A program made the position numbers and the translations under genes. A stretch of 64,000 nucleotides of DNA, from NCBI RefSeq assembly GCF_006980705.1, contig NZ_SBHO01000003.1, positions 124,001-188,000 of the forward strand, read 5' to 3'. The notes under the pieces were generated by a model. The model saw only the letters and a program-made list of their open reading frames with translations. It searched no databases and was not told the origin of the DNA. Within the stretch, counting starts at the first letter, position 1; each line of letters begins with the position of its first letter. This document shows positions 8,407 through 18,119 of this stretch, in pieces. This DNA comes from Tepidiphilus olei. Lineage in GTDB: Bacteria; Pseudomonadota; Gammaproteobacteria; Burkholderiales; Rhodocyclaceae.

Positions 8407-9360
8407 GTGGCCTTGTATCTCAAGGAAGAAGAAGTCGCCGGGCTGCTCGACATGCCTTCGGTGCTCGCCGCCGTCGAGGCGGTGATGGCGGCGCATGCCC
8501 GTGGCGAGGTGGTGGATTACCCGCGCCAGCGGGTGCGTCTTCCCACCTCGATCACGCACATGCTGCAAGGCGCCGTGCCCGACAAGCGGCTCACCGGATT
8601 CAAAGTCTATACCTCCTCGGGGGGACGGGCGCGCTTCTGGGTGCACGTCTTCGATAGCGATACGGGCGAGCCCGTCGCCGTGCTGGAAGCCGATACGCTG
8701 GGCATGATGCGTACCGGCGCCGCCGGCGGCGTGGCGGCGAAGTACCTCGCCCGGCCCGACGCAAAAATCGCCGCCATCGTCGGCGCCGGCTGGCAGGCCC
8801 AGGGACAGGCCCTGGCGCTCGCCGAAACGCTGCCGATCGAAACCTTTCGCGTCGCTGCACGTACCCCCGAGCACGTGCGTGCCTTCTGCGAGACCATGGC
8901 TCGACGCACGGGGCGGCAGTTCGTGCCGGCCGAGTCGGTCGAGGCAGCGGTGCGGGGCGCCGACGTCGTCGTCACCGTCACCACCTCGCCGAAACCGGTG
9001 CTCGATGCAGACTGGCTCAGCGAAGGCGTTCACCTCAACGCAGCCGGTTCGAACAGCCTCGCGCGCCAGGAGCTGCCGGAGAAGGCCGTGCTGCGCGCCG
9101 ACCTCATCTGCGTCGATAGCCGCGAGGTGGCCTTGCGCGAAGCGGGGGATCTCTTACCGGCGCTGGAAAAAGGCCGCACCCGCCCGGGCCTGTGGGCGGA
9201 ACTGGGTGAGGTGATCGCCGGCATGCGCCCCGGGCGCGCGCACGAGCGTCAAATCACGCTCTTCGAATCGCAGGGCATGGCGATACAGGATCTGGCCGTG
9301 GCCGCGCTCGTGCTCGAGCGTGCGCGTGAGCGCGGGCTCGGTCACCCTCTTCCGTACTGA
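8407..9360 (+). CDS. Ornithine cyclodeaminase / mu-crystallin family NAD(P)-dependent enzyme
   Basis: A 317-residue member of the OCD/mu-crystallin superfamily, which includes ornithine cyclodeaminase, ketimine reductase and some alanine dehydrogenases. The Rossmann motif VGAGWQAQGQ is near residue 125. The substrate-side TGFKVYTSSG and the MMRTGAAGGVAAKYLA block before it are typical, as is DVVVTVTTSPKPVL and NAAGSN. Start is a GTG at 8407 with a GAGGAG box 8 bp upstream. Key residues of true ornithine cyclodeaminase cannot be confirmed by eye, so the substrate is left open. It is downstream of and co-oriented with sucCD. Confidence 0.87.
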   Translation: MALYLKEEEVAGLLDMPSVLAAVEAVMAAHARGEVVDYPRQRVRLPTSITHMLQGAVPDKRLTGFKVYTSSGGRARFWVHVFDSDTGEPVAVLEADTLGMMRTGAAGGVAAKYLARPDAKIAAIVGAGWQAQGQALALAETLPIETFRVAARTPEHVRAFCETMARRTGRQFVPAESVEAAVRGADVVVTVTTSPKPVLDADWLSEGVHLNAAGSNSLARQELPEKAVLRADLICVDSREVALREAGDLLPALEKGRTRPGLWAELGEVIAGMRPGRAHERQITLFESQGMAIQDLAVAALVLERARERGLGHPLPY

Positions 9361-9371
9361 GGCGGCATACC

Positions 9372-10031
9372 ATGAATCGGTTTGCTGCCAACCGGGACGT
9401 GCTCTCCGGTACGGGTCATCTACGGGTGATCCATCACGGCAGCGAACTCGTGCGCGTCGATCTTCCCAACCGGGAGTTCTTCATCGGCCGTAAAGCCGAC
9501 AACGATATCCGCATAGATAGCCTGGCGGTGAGCGGACGGCATGCTCGCATACGACCTCTGGGAGATGCGATTCTCGTCGAAGACCTCGGAAGTCGCAATG
9601 GCACCTGGGTCGACGGCCAAAGGATCCAGCAATACCGCCTCAAACCGGGAGAGGTTTTCCGTATCGCCCATTACCGCTTCCTCTACGGGGCTTCGCCGCT
9701 CGAACGAACCCTGCCTTGGCCGTTCGTGCCCCAGAGTGCGCCCTTGCGTCGGGGGCTCGTTCCTCAGCTCCGCCTAGAGTCGAGCGAAGGACAGAACAAC
9801 CGAACGCTTCCCTTGGTTCGGGAAATCACTCGTCTAGGGAAACCCGGCCATACCGTGATCGCGCTCATCGATCAAGGCTGGCGGGTACTCCTACGCCATG
9901 AGAGCGGTCAGCCCCCCAGGGTCAACGGCAGCATTCCCACGACCTCCCTCGTGCCTTTGCGCGATCGGGATCGGGTCATCATCGATTCTCTCGAATTCGT
10001 TTTTCTCTACGGACCTCCTCCTGCTCGATGA
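9372..10031 (+). CDS. Tandem FHA-domain protein, second domain degenerate
   Basis: A 219-residue protein with no signal peptide or membrane helix. The first FHA domain (about residues 16-110) is complete: [19 protein letters not shown] with the Ser/Arg/His phosphothreonine-binding residues, and [12 protein letters not shown]. Residues about 144-216 look like a second FHA fold ([34 protein letters not shown]) but lack the SxxH motif, so this half probably does not bind phosphopeptides. FHA proteins usually work with Ser/Thr kinases and phosphatases, none of which is encoded nearby. The gene overlaps rpe by 4 bp (ATGA) and starts 12 bp after the upstream gene. Confidence 0.88.
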   Translation: MNRFAANRDVLSGTGHLRVIHHGSELVRVDLPNREFFIGRKADNDIRIDSLAVSGRHARIRPLGDAILVEDLGSRNGTWVDGQRIQQYRLKPGEVFRIAHYRFLYGASPLERTLPWPFVPQSAPLRRGLVPQLRLESSEGQNNRTLPLVREITRLGKPGHTVIALIDQGWRVLLRHESGQPPRVNGSIPTTSLVPLRDRDRVIIDSLEFVFLYGPPPAR

Positions 10032-10747
10032 AGCCGTCTTCCCCTTTCCTGATTGCCCCCAGTCTCTTGTCGGCGGACTTCGCTCGCCTGGGTGAAGAGG
10101 TGCGCGACGTGATCGCCGCCGGGGCCGATTGGATCCACTTCGACGTGATGGACAATCATTACGTCCCCAATCTCACGATGGGGCCGATGGTGTGCCGCGC
10201 GATCAAACCCTACGCCTCGGTGCCGATCGACGTCCACCTCATGGTGAAACCGGTCGACGCGCTCGTGCCGCAGTTCGCCGAAGCCGGGGCGGATTTCATC
10301 TCGTTTCATCCCGAGGCATCCGAGCACGTCGATCGCACGCTCGAGCTCATTCGCTCCTGTGGCTGCCGCGCGGGGCTCGTGTTCAATCCGGCCACCCCGC
10401 TCGTCTGGCTCGAACATGTGCTCGACCGGCTCGATTTCGTCCTTCTCATGAGCGTCAACCCCGGTTTCGGCGGGCAGCGTTTCATTGTGCATACCTTGAA
10501 AAAAATCGTCGCTGCGCGTAAGATGCTAGATCGTTATGCCGAGGAGAGCGGTCGTCGTCTGCTCTTGGAAGTCGACGGCGGCGTGAACCTCGACAACATC
10601 GCCGAAGTGGCAGCGGCGGGAGCAGATGTCTTCGTCGCCGGTTCGGCGGTGTTCGGTGCTGCTCGGGCCGACGACCCGCATCGTTACGATTCTATCATCG
10701 CCGGGATGAGGAGTCGGTTGCAAACCGTGGAAAGGAAAAAAGGATGA
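10028..10747 (+). CDS. rpe: Ribulose-phosphate 3-epimerase
   Basis: Interconverts ribulose 5-phosphate and xylulose 5-phosphate in the pentose phosphate and Calvin pathways. The 239-residue TIM barrel shows [16 protein letters not shown], the metal/substrate motif [21 protein letters not shown]-type strand, the phosphate loop [10 protein letters not shown] and the C-terminal EVDGGV and FVAGSAVF. About 10 residues longer than the E. coli enzyme at the N-terminus. Coupled by ATGA overlaps to the FHA gene upstream and gph downstream. With prk elsewhere in the window it could serve autotrophic carbon flow. Confidence 0.97.
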   Translation: MKPSSPFLIAPSLLSADFARLGEEVRDVIAAGADWIHFDVMDNHYVPNLTMGPMVCRAIKPYASVPIDVHLMVKPVDALVPQFAEAGADFISFHPEASEHVDRTLELIRSCGCRAGLVFNPATPLVWLEHVLDRLDFVLLMSVNPGFGGQRFIVHTLKKIVAARKMLDRYAEESGRRLLLEVDGGVNLDNIAEVAAAGADVFVAGSAVFGAARADDPHRYDSIIAGMRSRLQTVERKKG

Positions 10748-11415
10748 GTGCCAAGCCGATCGCGGCGGAAGCCTTGCTGTTCGACCTGGATGGAACCCTG
10801 GTCGATACCTTGCCCGACCTCGCCGAGGCCGCGGCGCGCACCTCGAGCGACCTCGGTCTGCCGATGTCCTCGCTGCCGGAGATTCGCCGTTGGGTTGGTG
10901 ATGGCATCGCCGAGCTGGTCCGCCGTTTCATGGCGGCCAACGGACGCACCGACCCGGCAGAGGTGGCCGCGGCCCTGGAACGTTTCAAGGCGCACTATGC
11001 CGAGGTCAACGGGATGGCGAGCCGCCCCTACGAGGGGGTACCGGAGACGCTCGCCGAGCTCTCCTGCCGCGGCCTGGTGATGGGCTGCGTGACCAACAAG
11101 GACTGGAAATTCACCCTGCCGCTGCTCGAAGCGCTCGACCTCGCGCCGTTTTTCGACGTCGTCGTCGCCGGCGATACCCTGCCGGTGAAGAAGCCCGACC
11201 CGGCCATGGTGCTGCATGCTTGCGAACACCTCAACCGTCCGAGCGAGCGGGCCCTGCTCGTCGGCGATTCGGCCATCGACGCCCAGGCAGGGCAGGGGGC
11301 GGGGGTGGCGGTGGCGCTCGTCACCTATGGCTACGGCGACCCGGAATCTTTACGCCGTCTGCCGGCTTCAGTCTTTCTCGATCGCTTCCCCGAGCTGCTA
11401 AACTACTTGGCTTGA
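10744..11415 (+). CDS. gph: Phosphoglycolate phosphatase, HAD family
   Basis: Dephosphorylates 2-phosphoglycolate, the product of Rubisco oxygenation and of DNA repair. The 223-residue protein has HAD motif [11 protein letters not shown] at residues 15-24, a cap domain, motif II VTNKDW, and motif [16 protein letters not shown] with [12 protein letters not shown]. The rpe-gph-trpE order is common in Gamma- and Betaproteobacteria, which supports this assignment over other HAD phosphatases. The start overlaps the rpe stop, and trpE follows 19 bp downstream. Confidence 0.95.
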   Translation: MSAKPIAAEALLFDLDGTLVDTLPDLAEAAARTSSDLGLPMSSLPEIRRWVGDGIAELVRRFMAANGRTDPAEVAAALERFKAHYAEVNGMASRPYEGVPETLAELSCRGLVMGCVTNKDWKFTLPLLEALDLAPFFDVVVAGDTLPVKKPDPAMVLHACEHLNRPSERALLVGDSAIDAQAGQGAGVAVALVTYGYGDPESLRRLPASVFLDRFPELLNYLA

Positions 11416-11434
11416 GTCCTTCCAGGGCGAAGCC

Positions 11435-12922
<1,488 letters not shown>

Positions 12923-12927
12923 TGAAA

Positions 12928-12947
12928 AACGGCCCCGTGGGGCCGTT
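12928..12947 (-). terminator. Intrinsic terminator for the TRAP binding-protein gene
   Basis: A perfect 9-bp inverted repeat (AACGGCCCC / GGGGCCGTT, 2-nt centre) lies between the convergent trpE and TRAP genes. On the minus strand the stem is followed by a TTTTTC run, so it ends leftward transcription. On the plus strand no T tract follows, but the hairpin may still affect trpE mRNA stability. Confidence 0.85.
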
Positions 12948-12973
12948 CTGTGCTACCGCAAATCCGATTCGAC

Positions 12974-14056
12974 TCAAAGCTTGATGCTCGCCATGTATTG
13001 GTCGTAGCTCATCTCCGAGAGACGGAACCAGGAATATTGGTCGCGCAGGAATTTCTCATAGTGCGCGTAAATGTTCTTCCAATCGGGGTTGGTGTCGTTG
13101 AGCTCGGCGAAGAGTTCGTTGCGAGCCTTGAAGGAGGCATCCATCATGTCCTTGGGGAAGCGGTTGATCTTCGCCCCTTCGGCCACGAGCTTGCGGATCG
13201 TGTCCGGGTTGCGCGCGTCGTACTTGGCGAGCATGCGGGTGTGCGCATCGCTCGCGGCGATGCGGATCAGTTCCTGATAGCGTTTGGGCAGGCCGTCGTA
13301 GGCTTTCTTGTTGACGTAGAGCGACAGCTGGGCGCCGCCTTCCCACCAGGCGGGGTAATACCCGTAGGGTGCCACCTTGTGGAAACCAAGTTTGTAGTCG
13401 TCATAAACGGTGGTCCACTCCACCGCGTCGATCGTGCCCTTTTCCAGCGCCTGGTAGAGCTCGCCGCCGGGGATCGCCTGCGGTACGGCACCGAGCTTGG
13501 TGAGCACTCGGCCGGCAAGGTTGCTGATGCGAATCTTCAGCCCTTTCAGGTCGTCGACCGACTTGATCTCCTTACGGTACCATCCACCCCACTGCGCGCC
13601 GGTGTTGCCCAGAGGGAAGTTGACGATGTCGTAGCGTGCGAAGAGCTCGCGCATCAGCTGCAGGCCGCCGGCGTCGTACATCCAGGCATTGATCATGCGG
13701 GCGTTGAGGCCGAAGGGGATGGCGCAGTCGAAGGCGAGCGCGTCGTTCTTGCCGACGAAGTAGTACGAGGCCGAGTGTGCCATCTCGACCGTGCCCTGTT
13801 GGACCGCGTCGAACACGCCGAAAGGCGGCACCAATTCACCGCCGGCGAAGACATCGATCTGAAATTTTCCTTCGGAAAGCTCGTTGATGGACTTGCTCAA
13901 CTCTTCGGCTGCACCGAAAATGGTATCGAGCGACTTGGGAAAGCTCGAGGCCAGGCGCCAGCGGATGTTCTGTTGCGCCATCACGATGGCCGGAGCGGTG
14001 CCGCTGGCGAGGATACCCGCGATTCCCGCGCCCTGGAGGAATTTGCGTCGTTGCAT
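12974..14056 (-). CDS. TRAP transporter substrate-binding protein, DctP family (TakP-like), Tat-exported
   Basis: A 360-residue periplasmic solute receptor for a TRAP transporter, likely binding a carboxylate such as a 2-oxoacid. The N-terminus MQRRKFLQGAGIAGILASG is a twin-arginine signal peptide, with a cleavage-like AIVMAQQ. The mature part carries EMAHSASYYFVGKNDALAF, CAIPFGLNARMINAWMY and LKGLKIRISNLAG, the last holding the conserved carboxylate-binding Arg, a pattern I associate with TakP. The start at 14056 follows a GGGAGA box; the frame extends further upstream without support. No dctQ or dctM membrane genes are adjacent, so the receptor is an orphan within the window. Confidence 0.92.
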   Translation of the reverse strand: MQRRKFLQGAGIAGILASGTAPAIVMAQQNIRWRLASSFPKSLDTIFGAAEELSKSINELSEGKFQIDVFAGGELVPPFGVFDAVQQGTVEMAHSASYYFVGKNDALAFDCAIPFGLNARMINAWMYDAGGLQLMRELFARYDIVNFPLGNTGAQWGGWYRKEIKSVDDLKGLKIRISNLAGRVLTKLGAVPQAIPGGELYQALEKGTIDAVEWTTVYDDYKLGFHKVAPYGYYPAWWEGGAQLSLYVNKKAYDGLPKRYQELIRIAASDAHTRMLAKYDARNPDTIRKLVAEGAKINRFPKDMMDASFKARNELFAELNDTNPDWKNIYAHYEKFLRDQYSWFRLSEMSYDQYMASIKL

Positions 14057-14439
14057 GGTTGGTCTCCCTTTCTGTCGAACAAGCGGCACACCGAGATGGC
14101 GGCCTTCCATGGTCAATTGAAACACCTCGAAAACCCGTCGAGGGGAATGACGGTGACGGACGCTCGAGAGCGGGCGCAAGAATCATTTGCCGTGTAGTCT
14201 GGCAAGCCCGCGAGACGACGAATGGGACGAGCGTCCGTGCGCGTGTTTTCGCAGCGTTTCATGGGTACCTCGAACAACCATCCCGAACGGTTGCAGGGCA
14301 AGGCCTCCAGAGCCCAGGATGCGAGACTGAGACTCATCACCTGGGGAGGTGAGCATCCGGGCACAGGAGAAGGCCGTCATACAGCCGTGCAGTCGGTTCA
14401 TCAAGGTACTCTATAGTAGCGCAAAGCCGCCGAACTCCA
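14057..14439. other. 383-bp intergenic region between pmbA and the TRAP gene
   Basis: Both flanking genes are on the minus strand, so this stretch should carry the TRAP gene promoter. I see a TTGCCA on the minus strand (14200-14205) but no good -10 at the right distance. I see no convincing gene, terminator or repeat. Short open frames here have unnatural composition and no ribosome binding site. Confidence 0.5.
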
Positions 14440-15786
14440 TCATTCCCCGGCCACTTGCATCGCTTCGACCAGGGTGGAACCGATCCGGTAGCGGTGGCAA
14501 GGGCGGGCGTCGTTGGCCACGCCACGGATGGCGCCAAACATCTCGAGCAGGTTGCCGGCGATCGTGATTTCACTCACCGGGTGGGTGATCTCGCCGTTTT
14601 CCACCCAGAAACCGGCCGCTCCGCGGGAATAATCGCCGGTGACGGGATTGACGCCGTGCCCCATGAGTTCGGTGACGAGCAGACCCCTGCCCATCTCGCG
14701 CAGTAGCGCCTCGCGGCTGTCGTGCGTGGGCGGCACGAGCAGGTTGTGCGCACCGCCGGCGTTGCCGGTGCTCGGCAGTCCCAGTTTGCGTCCGGAGTAG
14801 GTGGAGAGGAACCACCCCTGCAGGACGCCTTCGGCCACCACCGTGCGCCGCGCCGTGGCTACGCCCTCGTCGTCGAAAGGGGCCGAGCCTGGAGCCTTCA
14901 GGACGAAGGGGTCTTCGAGGATGGTGACGAGTGGCGAAAAAATCCGCTCACCGAGTTTGTCGAGCAGAAAGGAGGCCTTGCGGTAGAGGGCGCCGCCGCT
15001 CGCGGCCTGGACGAAGTGGGACAGCAGGCTGCCCGAGACGGTGTGGTCCAATACGACGGGGTAAGTCCCGGTGGGGATGCGTCGCGCCCCGAGGCGAGCG
15101 ATCGCGCGCCGTCCGGCGCTGCGCCCGATCAGCTCGGCCGGTTCCAGATCGAGCGGGTCTCGCCGCCAGTCCCACCAGTAGTCGCGCTCCATTCCTGCTT
15201 CGTCCTGTGCGATGACGCTGCACGAGAGGGAATGGGCAGTGGTCGGGTAACCCGCGAGGAAACCGAGGGAATTGGCGAGTACGAATTGGTGGGCTTGGGT
15301 CGAGACCGTCGCCCCTTCGGAATTGGTGATGCGCTCGTCCACGGCAAGCGCGGAGGACTCGCAGGCGCGGGCGAGCTCGATCGCCGACTCGGCCTCCAGC
15401 GCCCAGGGATGGAAGAGCGATAGATCGGGAAGGGTGTGCGGGTCGGCCAGGCGATTCTCGTCGGGCAAGCCCGCCGCTTCGTCCTCGGCGGTGAGCCGGG
15501 CGATGGCCACGGCGGCGGCGACGGTGCGATCGATCGCCTCCCGGTTCATGTCGCTGGAATTCGCGTGCCCCCGGCGTCGGCCGACGTAGACCGTGACGCT
15601 CAAACCTTTGTCTCGATGGTATTCGAGCGTCTCGAGCGCGCCGCGGCGTACCGTGACCGACAGACCTCGACCTTCGGAGACGCTGACTTCGGCTGCATCG
15701 GCCCCGAGCATACGTGCGTGCTCGAGCGTCGCCTCCGCGATGCGCGCCAATTCATCGCGACTATGGGTAAATTCTACCGCTGGCAT
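14440..15786 (-). CDS. pmbA: Metalloprotease-related protein PmbA/TldE
   Basis: A 448-residue member of the TldD/PmbA family. PmbA is the partner of the TldD metalloprotease in maturing microcin B17 and degrading CcdA in E. coli. Characteristic blocks are VTVYVGRRRGHANSSD, ITNSEGATVS, IPTGTYPVVLDHTVSGSLLSHF, the Gly-rich LPSTGNAGGAHNL and GVNPVTGDYSRGAAGFWVENG near the C-terminus. The HExxxH zinc motif of TldD is absent, as expected for the PmbA subunit. tldD is not in the window. It is divergent from darP with 70 bp between starts. Confidence 0.95.
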   Translation of the reverse strand: MPAVEFTHSRDELARIAEATLEHARMLGADAAEVSVSEGRGLSVTVRRGALETLEYHRDKGLSVTVYVGRRRGHANSSDMNREAIDRTVAAAVAIARLTAEDEAAGLPDENRLADPHTLPDLSLFHPWALEAESAIELARACESSALAVDERITNSEGATVSTQAHQFVLANSLGFLAGYPTTAHSLSCSVIAQDEAGMERDYWWDWRRDPLDLEPAELIGRSAGRRAIARLGARRIPTGTYPVVLDHTVSGSLLSHFVQAASGGALYRKASFLLDKLGERIFSPLVTILEDPFVLKAPGSAPFDDEGVATARRTVVAEGVLQGWFLSTYSGRKLGLPSTGNAGGAHNLLVPPTHDSREALLREMGRGLLVTELMGHGVNPVTGDYSRGAAGFWVENGEITHPVSEITIAGNLLEMFGAIRGVANDARPCHRYRIGSTLVEAMQVAGE

Positions 15787-15811
15787 TCAGGACTCTCCTA
15801 GGGGACTGGCT

Positions 15812-15817
15812 TATAAT
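15812..15817 (+). promoter_or_regulatory. -10-like element upstream of darP
   Basis: A TATAAT hexamer lies 40 bp upstream of the darP ATG in the 70-bp divergent region shared with pmbA. No clear -35 is seen at 16-18 bp. Confidence 0.4.
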
Positions 15818-15856
15818 TCTATCCTTCCCGACCATGATCCAGAGTGCTTGCTTCCA

Positions 15857-16420
15857 ATGCCGCTTCCTCCGCCCAAAGATCGCCCCGAGATCCCACCGTC
15901 GAAGACGCGGCGCAAGAAAGCGATGATCGCCCTGCAAGATCTGGGTGAGCGGCTCACGGCGCTGTCGCGTGAGCGGCTGTCGCGACTCGATCTCCCCGAA
16001 TCTCTGCTCGCGGCCATTCTGGAAGCCAAGCGACTGGAGGGCAAACACGAGGCGCGAAGGCGGCAGATGCAGTACGTCGGGCGGCTCATGCGTGTGGTCG
16101 ATGCGGCAGCAATCGCCGCTCGCCTCGAATCCCTTGAGGGGGATTCGCCTCAGGCGAAGGCGCGTCGGGCGCAGCTGGAACGCTTGCGTGAGCGTTTCCT
16201 CGAAGATGAGCGGGTATTGGGCGAGATCCTCTCCTGGGCGCCGGAAGCCGACGTGCAGCATCTGCGCGTGTTGCGGCGCAAGGTACTGGAAGAGCGGCAG
16301 AAGGAAACGTTCGTCAGCGAGGCGTATCGCGCGATCTATCGTGAGTTGAAGTCCTTGGTCGAGGCCCATGAGGCAGATCTGCCGTGGGGTGCGGGAGAAC
16401 GCGAGGAGAGAGAGGCATGA
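15857..16420 (+). CDS. darP: Ribosome-associated protein DarP (DUF615, YjgA)
   Basis: A 187-residue, highly charged helical protein of the YjgA/DUF615 family, a factor that associates with late 50S ribosome assembly intermediates in E. coli. It begins MPLPPPKDRPEIPPSKTRRK, then has the conserved ALQDLGERLTALSRERLSRL and EAKRLEGKHEARRRQMQYVG blocks. The ATG at 15857 matches the family start; an in-frame extension to 15593 overlaps pmbA antisense and is implausible. The pmbA/darP divergent pair is conserved in many Proteobacteria. Its stop overlaps the start of mog (ATGA). Confidence 0.93.
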   Translation: MPLPPPKDRPEIPPSKTRRKKAMIALQDLGERLTALSRERLSRLDLPESLLAAILEAKRLEGKHEARRRQMQYVGRLMRVVDAAAIAARLESLEGDSPQAKARRAQLERLRERFLEDERVLGEILSWAPEADVQHLRVLRRKVLEERQKETFVSEAYRAIYRELKSLVEAHEADLPWGAGEREEREA

Positions 16421-17007
16421 AGGCAGAGGCGGTGATCGGGCTCGTGTCGGTGAGCGATCGGGCGAGCCAGGGCGTCTATGAGGATCGTGGCCTGCCGGCG
16501 CTGGAGACATGGCTTTCCCGGGCGCTCGTTTCGCCCTGGCGGGCGGAGAGGCGCCTGATTCCCGATGAGCGTCCCGTGATCGAGCGCACCTTGATCGAGC
16601 TCGCCGACGAGCTCGGCTGCTGCCTCGTCTTCACCACCGGTGGGACGGGGCCGGCCCCGCGCGACGTCACACCCGAAGCCACGCTCGCCGTTGCCGAGAA
16701 GGAACTCCCCGGCTTCGGCGAAGAGATGCGACGCATCGGCCTGCGCTTCGTCCCCACGGCCATCCTGTCGCGCCAGGTGGCGGTGATCCGAGGACGCACC
16801 CTGATCGTGAACCTTCCGGGGCAGCCGAAGTCCATCCAAGAAACCCTGGAGGGGTTGCGCGACGCCGAGGGTAAGGTGCTCCATGCCGGCATCTTCGCAG
16901 CGATTCCCTATGCGATCGATCTCATCGGTGGGCCCTATCTGGAAACGGATCCCTCGGTCGTCGCGGCGTTTCGCCCCAAGAGCGCCGTCAAATCGACCCA
17001 GGGATGA
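16417..17007 (+). CDS. mog: Molybdopterin adenylyltransferase
   Basis: Adenylates molybdopterin before molybdenum insertion in molybdenum cofactor synthesis. The 196-residue protein has the MoCF-fold motif FTTGGTGPAPRDVTPEAT near residue 75, GLRFVPTAILSRQ, LIVNLPGQPKSIQE and a C-terminal AIPYAIDLIGG typical of Mog rather than MoaB. The start overlaps the darP stop. It implies molybdoenzymes, which are commonly Tat-exported, and tatABC is present in the window. The 3' neighbour DAHP synthase is unrelated in function. Confidence 0.93.
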   Translation: MKAEAVIGLVSVSDRASQGVYEDRGLPALETWLSRALVSPWRAERRLIPDERPVIERTLIELADELGCCLVFTTGGTGPAPRDVTPEATLAVAEKELPGFGEEMRRIGLRFVPTAILSRQVAVIRGRTLIVNLPGQPKSIQETLEGLRDAEGKVLHAGIFAAIPYAIDLIGGPYLETDPSVVAAFRPKSAVKSTQG

Positions 17008-17024
17008 GCCAACGAGGAAAGCGT

Positions 17025-18116
17025 ATGAATACCGTCAAAGCCCATACCCGTCTGCACATCGATGACGTTAGAATCAAGGAGATCAAGGAGCTCGTGCCGC
17101 CGGCGCACGTGCTGCGCGAGTTTCCCGCTACGCCGGCCTCGGCCGAGACCACTTTTTTGGCTCGCCAGGCGATCCACCGCATCCTCTATGGCGCCGACGA
17201 TCGCTTGCTCGTGGTCGTCGGTCCCTGTTCGATCCACGATCCGGAGGCGGCGCTGGAATACGCCCGTCGACTCAAGGAACAGGCGGACCGCTTGCGCGGC
17301 GATCTGTTGGTAGTGATGCGCGTCTACTTCGAGAAGCCGCGCACGACGGTCGGCTGGAAAGGGCTCATCAACGATCCTTACCTCGATGATTCTTTCCGCA
17401 TCAACGACGGCATCCGCCTGGCTCGTCGGTTGTTGTGGGAGATCACCGAGATGGGACTGCCGGCCGGTACCGAGTTCCTCGACATGATCACGCCGCAGTA
17501 CATCGCTGACCTCATCGCCTGGGGCGCGATCGGGGCGCGTACCACCGAGAGCCAGGTGCACCGCGAGCTCGCCTCGGGCCTCTCCTGCCCGGTGGGATTC
17601 AAGAACGGCACCGACGGCAACGTGCGTATCGCCATCGACGCGATCAAGGCGGCCCAGGCGCCCCACCATTTCCTCTCGGTGACCAAGGCCGGGCATTCGG
17701 CCATCGTCAGCACCACCGGTAACGAAGACTGTCACGTCATCCTGCGCGGCGGCAAGGAGCCCAATTACGACGCCAACAGCATCGAGGCGGCTTGCCGCGA
17801 TCTGGCGGCGGCCGGAATTCCCGCCAAGGTGATGATCGACTGCTCGCACGGCAACAGCCGCAAGCAGTTTCAGCGCCAGCTCGAAGTGGTCGAATCGGTG
17901 GCCGAGCAGCTCGCCTGTGGCGAGGAGCGTATCATCGGCGTGATGATCGAGTCCCATCTCAAGGAAGGGCGCCAGGATCTGATGCCGGGCAAACCGCTCG
18001 AATACGGCAAGAGCATCACCGACGCTTGCATCGGGTGGGAAGACACGGTCGCGGCGCTCGATCGCCTCAGTGAGGCGGTGCGTGCCCGACGGGTGGCTCT
18101 GGCGCAACGCGCCTGA
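17025..18116 (+). CDS. aroG: 3-deoxy-7-phosphoheptulonate synthase, class I (AroG/F/H type)
   Basis: First step of the shikimate pathway: condensation of PEP and erythrose 4-phosphate to DAHP. The 363-residue protein has the type I signatures VVVGPCSIHDPEAALEYA, RVYFEKPRTTVGWKGLINDP, GARTTESQVHRELASG, GFKNGTDG and MIDCSHGNSRK. I prefer the ATG at 17025, which has a GAGGAAA box 7 bp upstream, over an ATG at 17004 that overlaps the mog stop. Which aromatic amino acid inhibits it cannot be told by eye. It ends 3 bp from the convergent prk stop. Confidence 0.95.
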   Translation: MNTVKAHTRLHIDDVRIKEIKELVPPAHVLREFPATPASAETTFLARQAIHRILYGADDRLLVVVGPCSIHDPEAALEYARRLKEQADRLRGDLLVVMRVYFEKPRTTVGWKGLINDPYLDDSFRINDGIRLARRLLWEITEMGLPAGTEFLDMITPQYIADLIAWGAIGARTTESQVHRELASGLSCPVGFKNGTDGNVRIAIDAIKAAQAPHHFLSVTKAGHSAIVSTTGNEDCHVILRGGKEPNYDANSIEAACRDLAAAGIPAKVMIDCSHGNSRKQFQRQLEVVESVAEQLACGEERIIGVMIESHLKEGRQDLMPGKPLEYGKSITDACIGWEDTVAALDRLSEAVRARRVALAQRA

Positions 18117-18119
18117 GCG

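Noticed and set aside
12950-14197. 415-codon plus-strand open frame opposite the TRAP receptor gene
   Set aside because: Antisense shadow of a well-recognised DctP protein; no ribosome binding site or domain.
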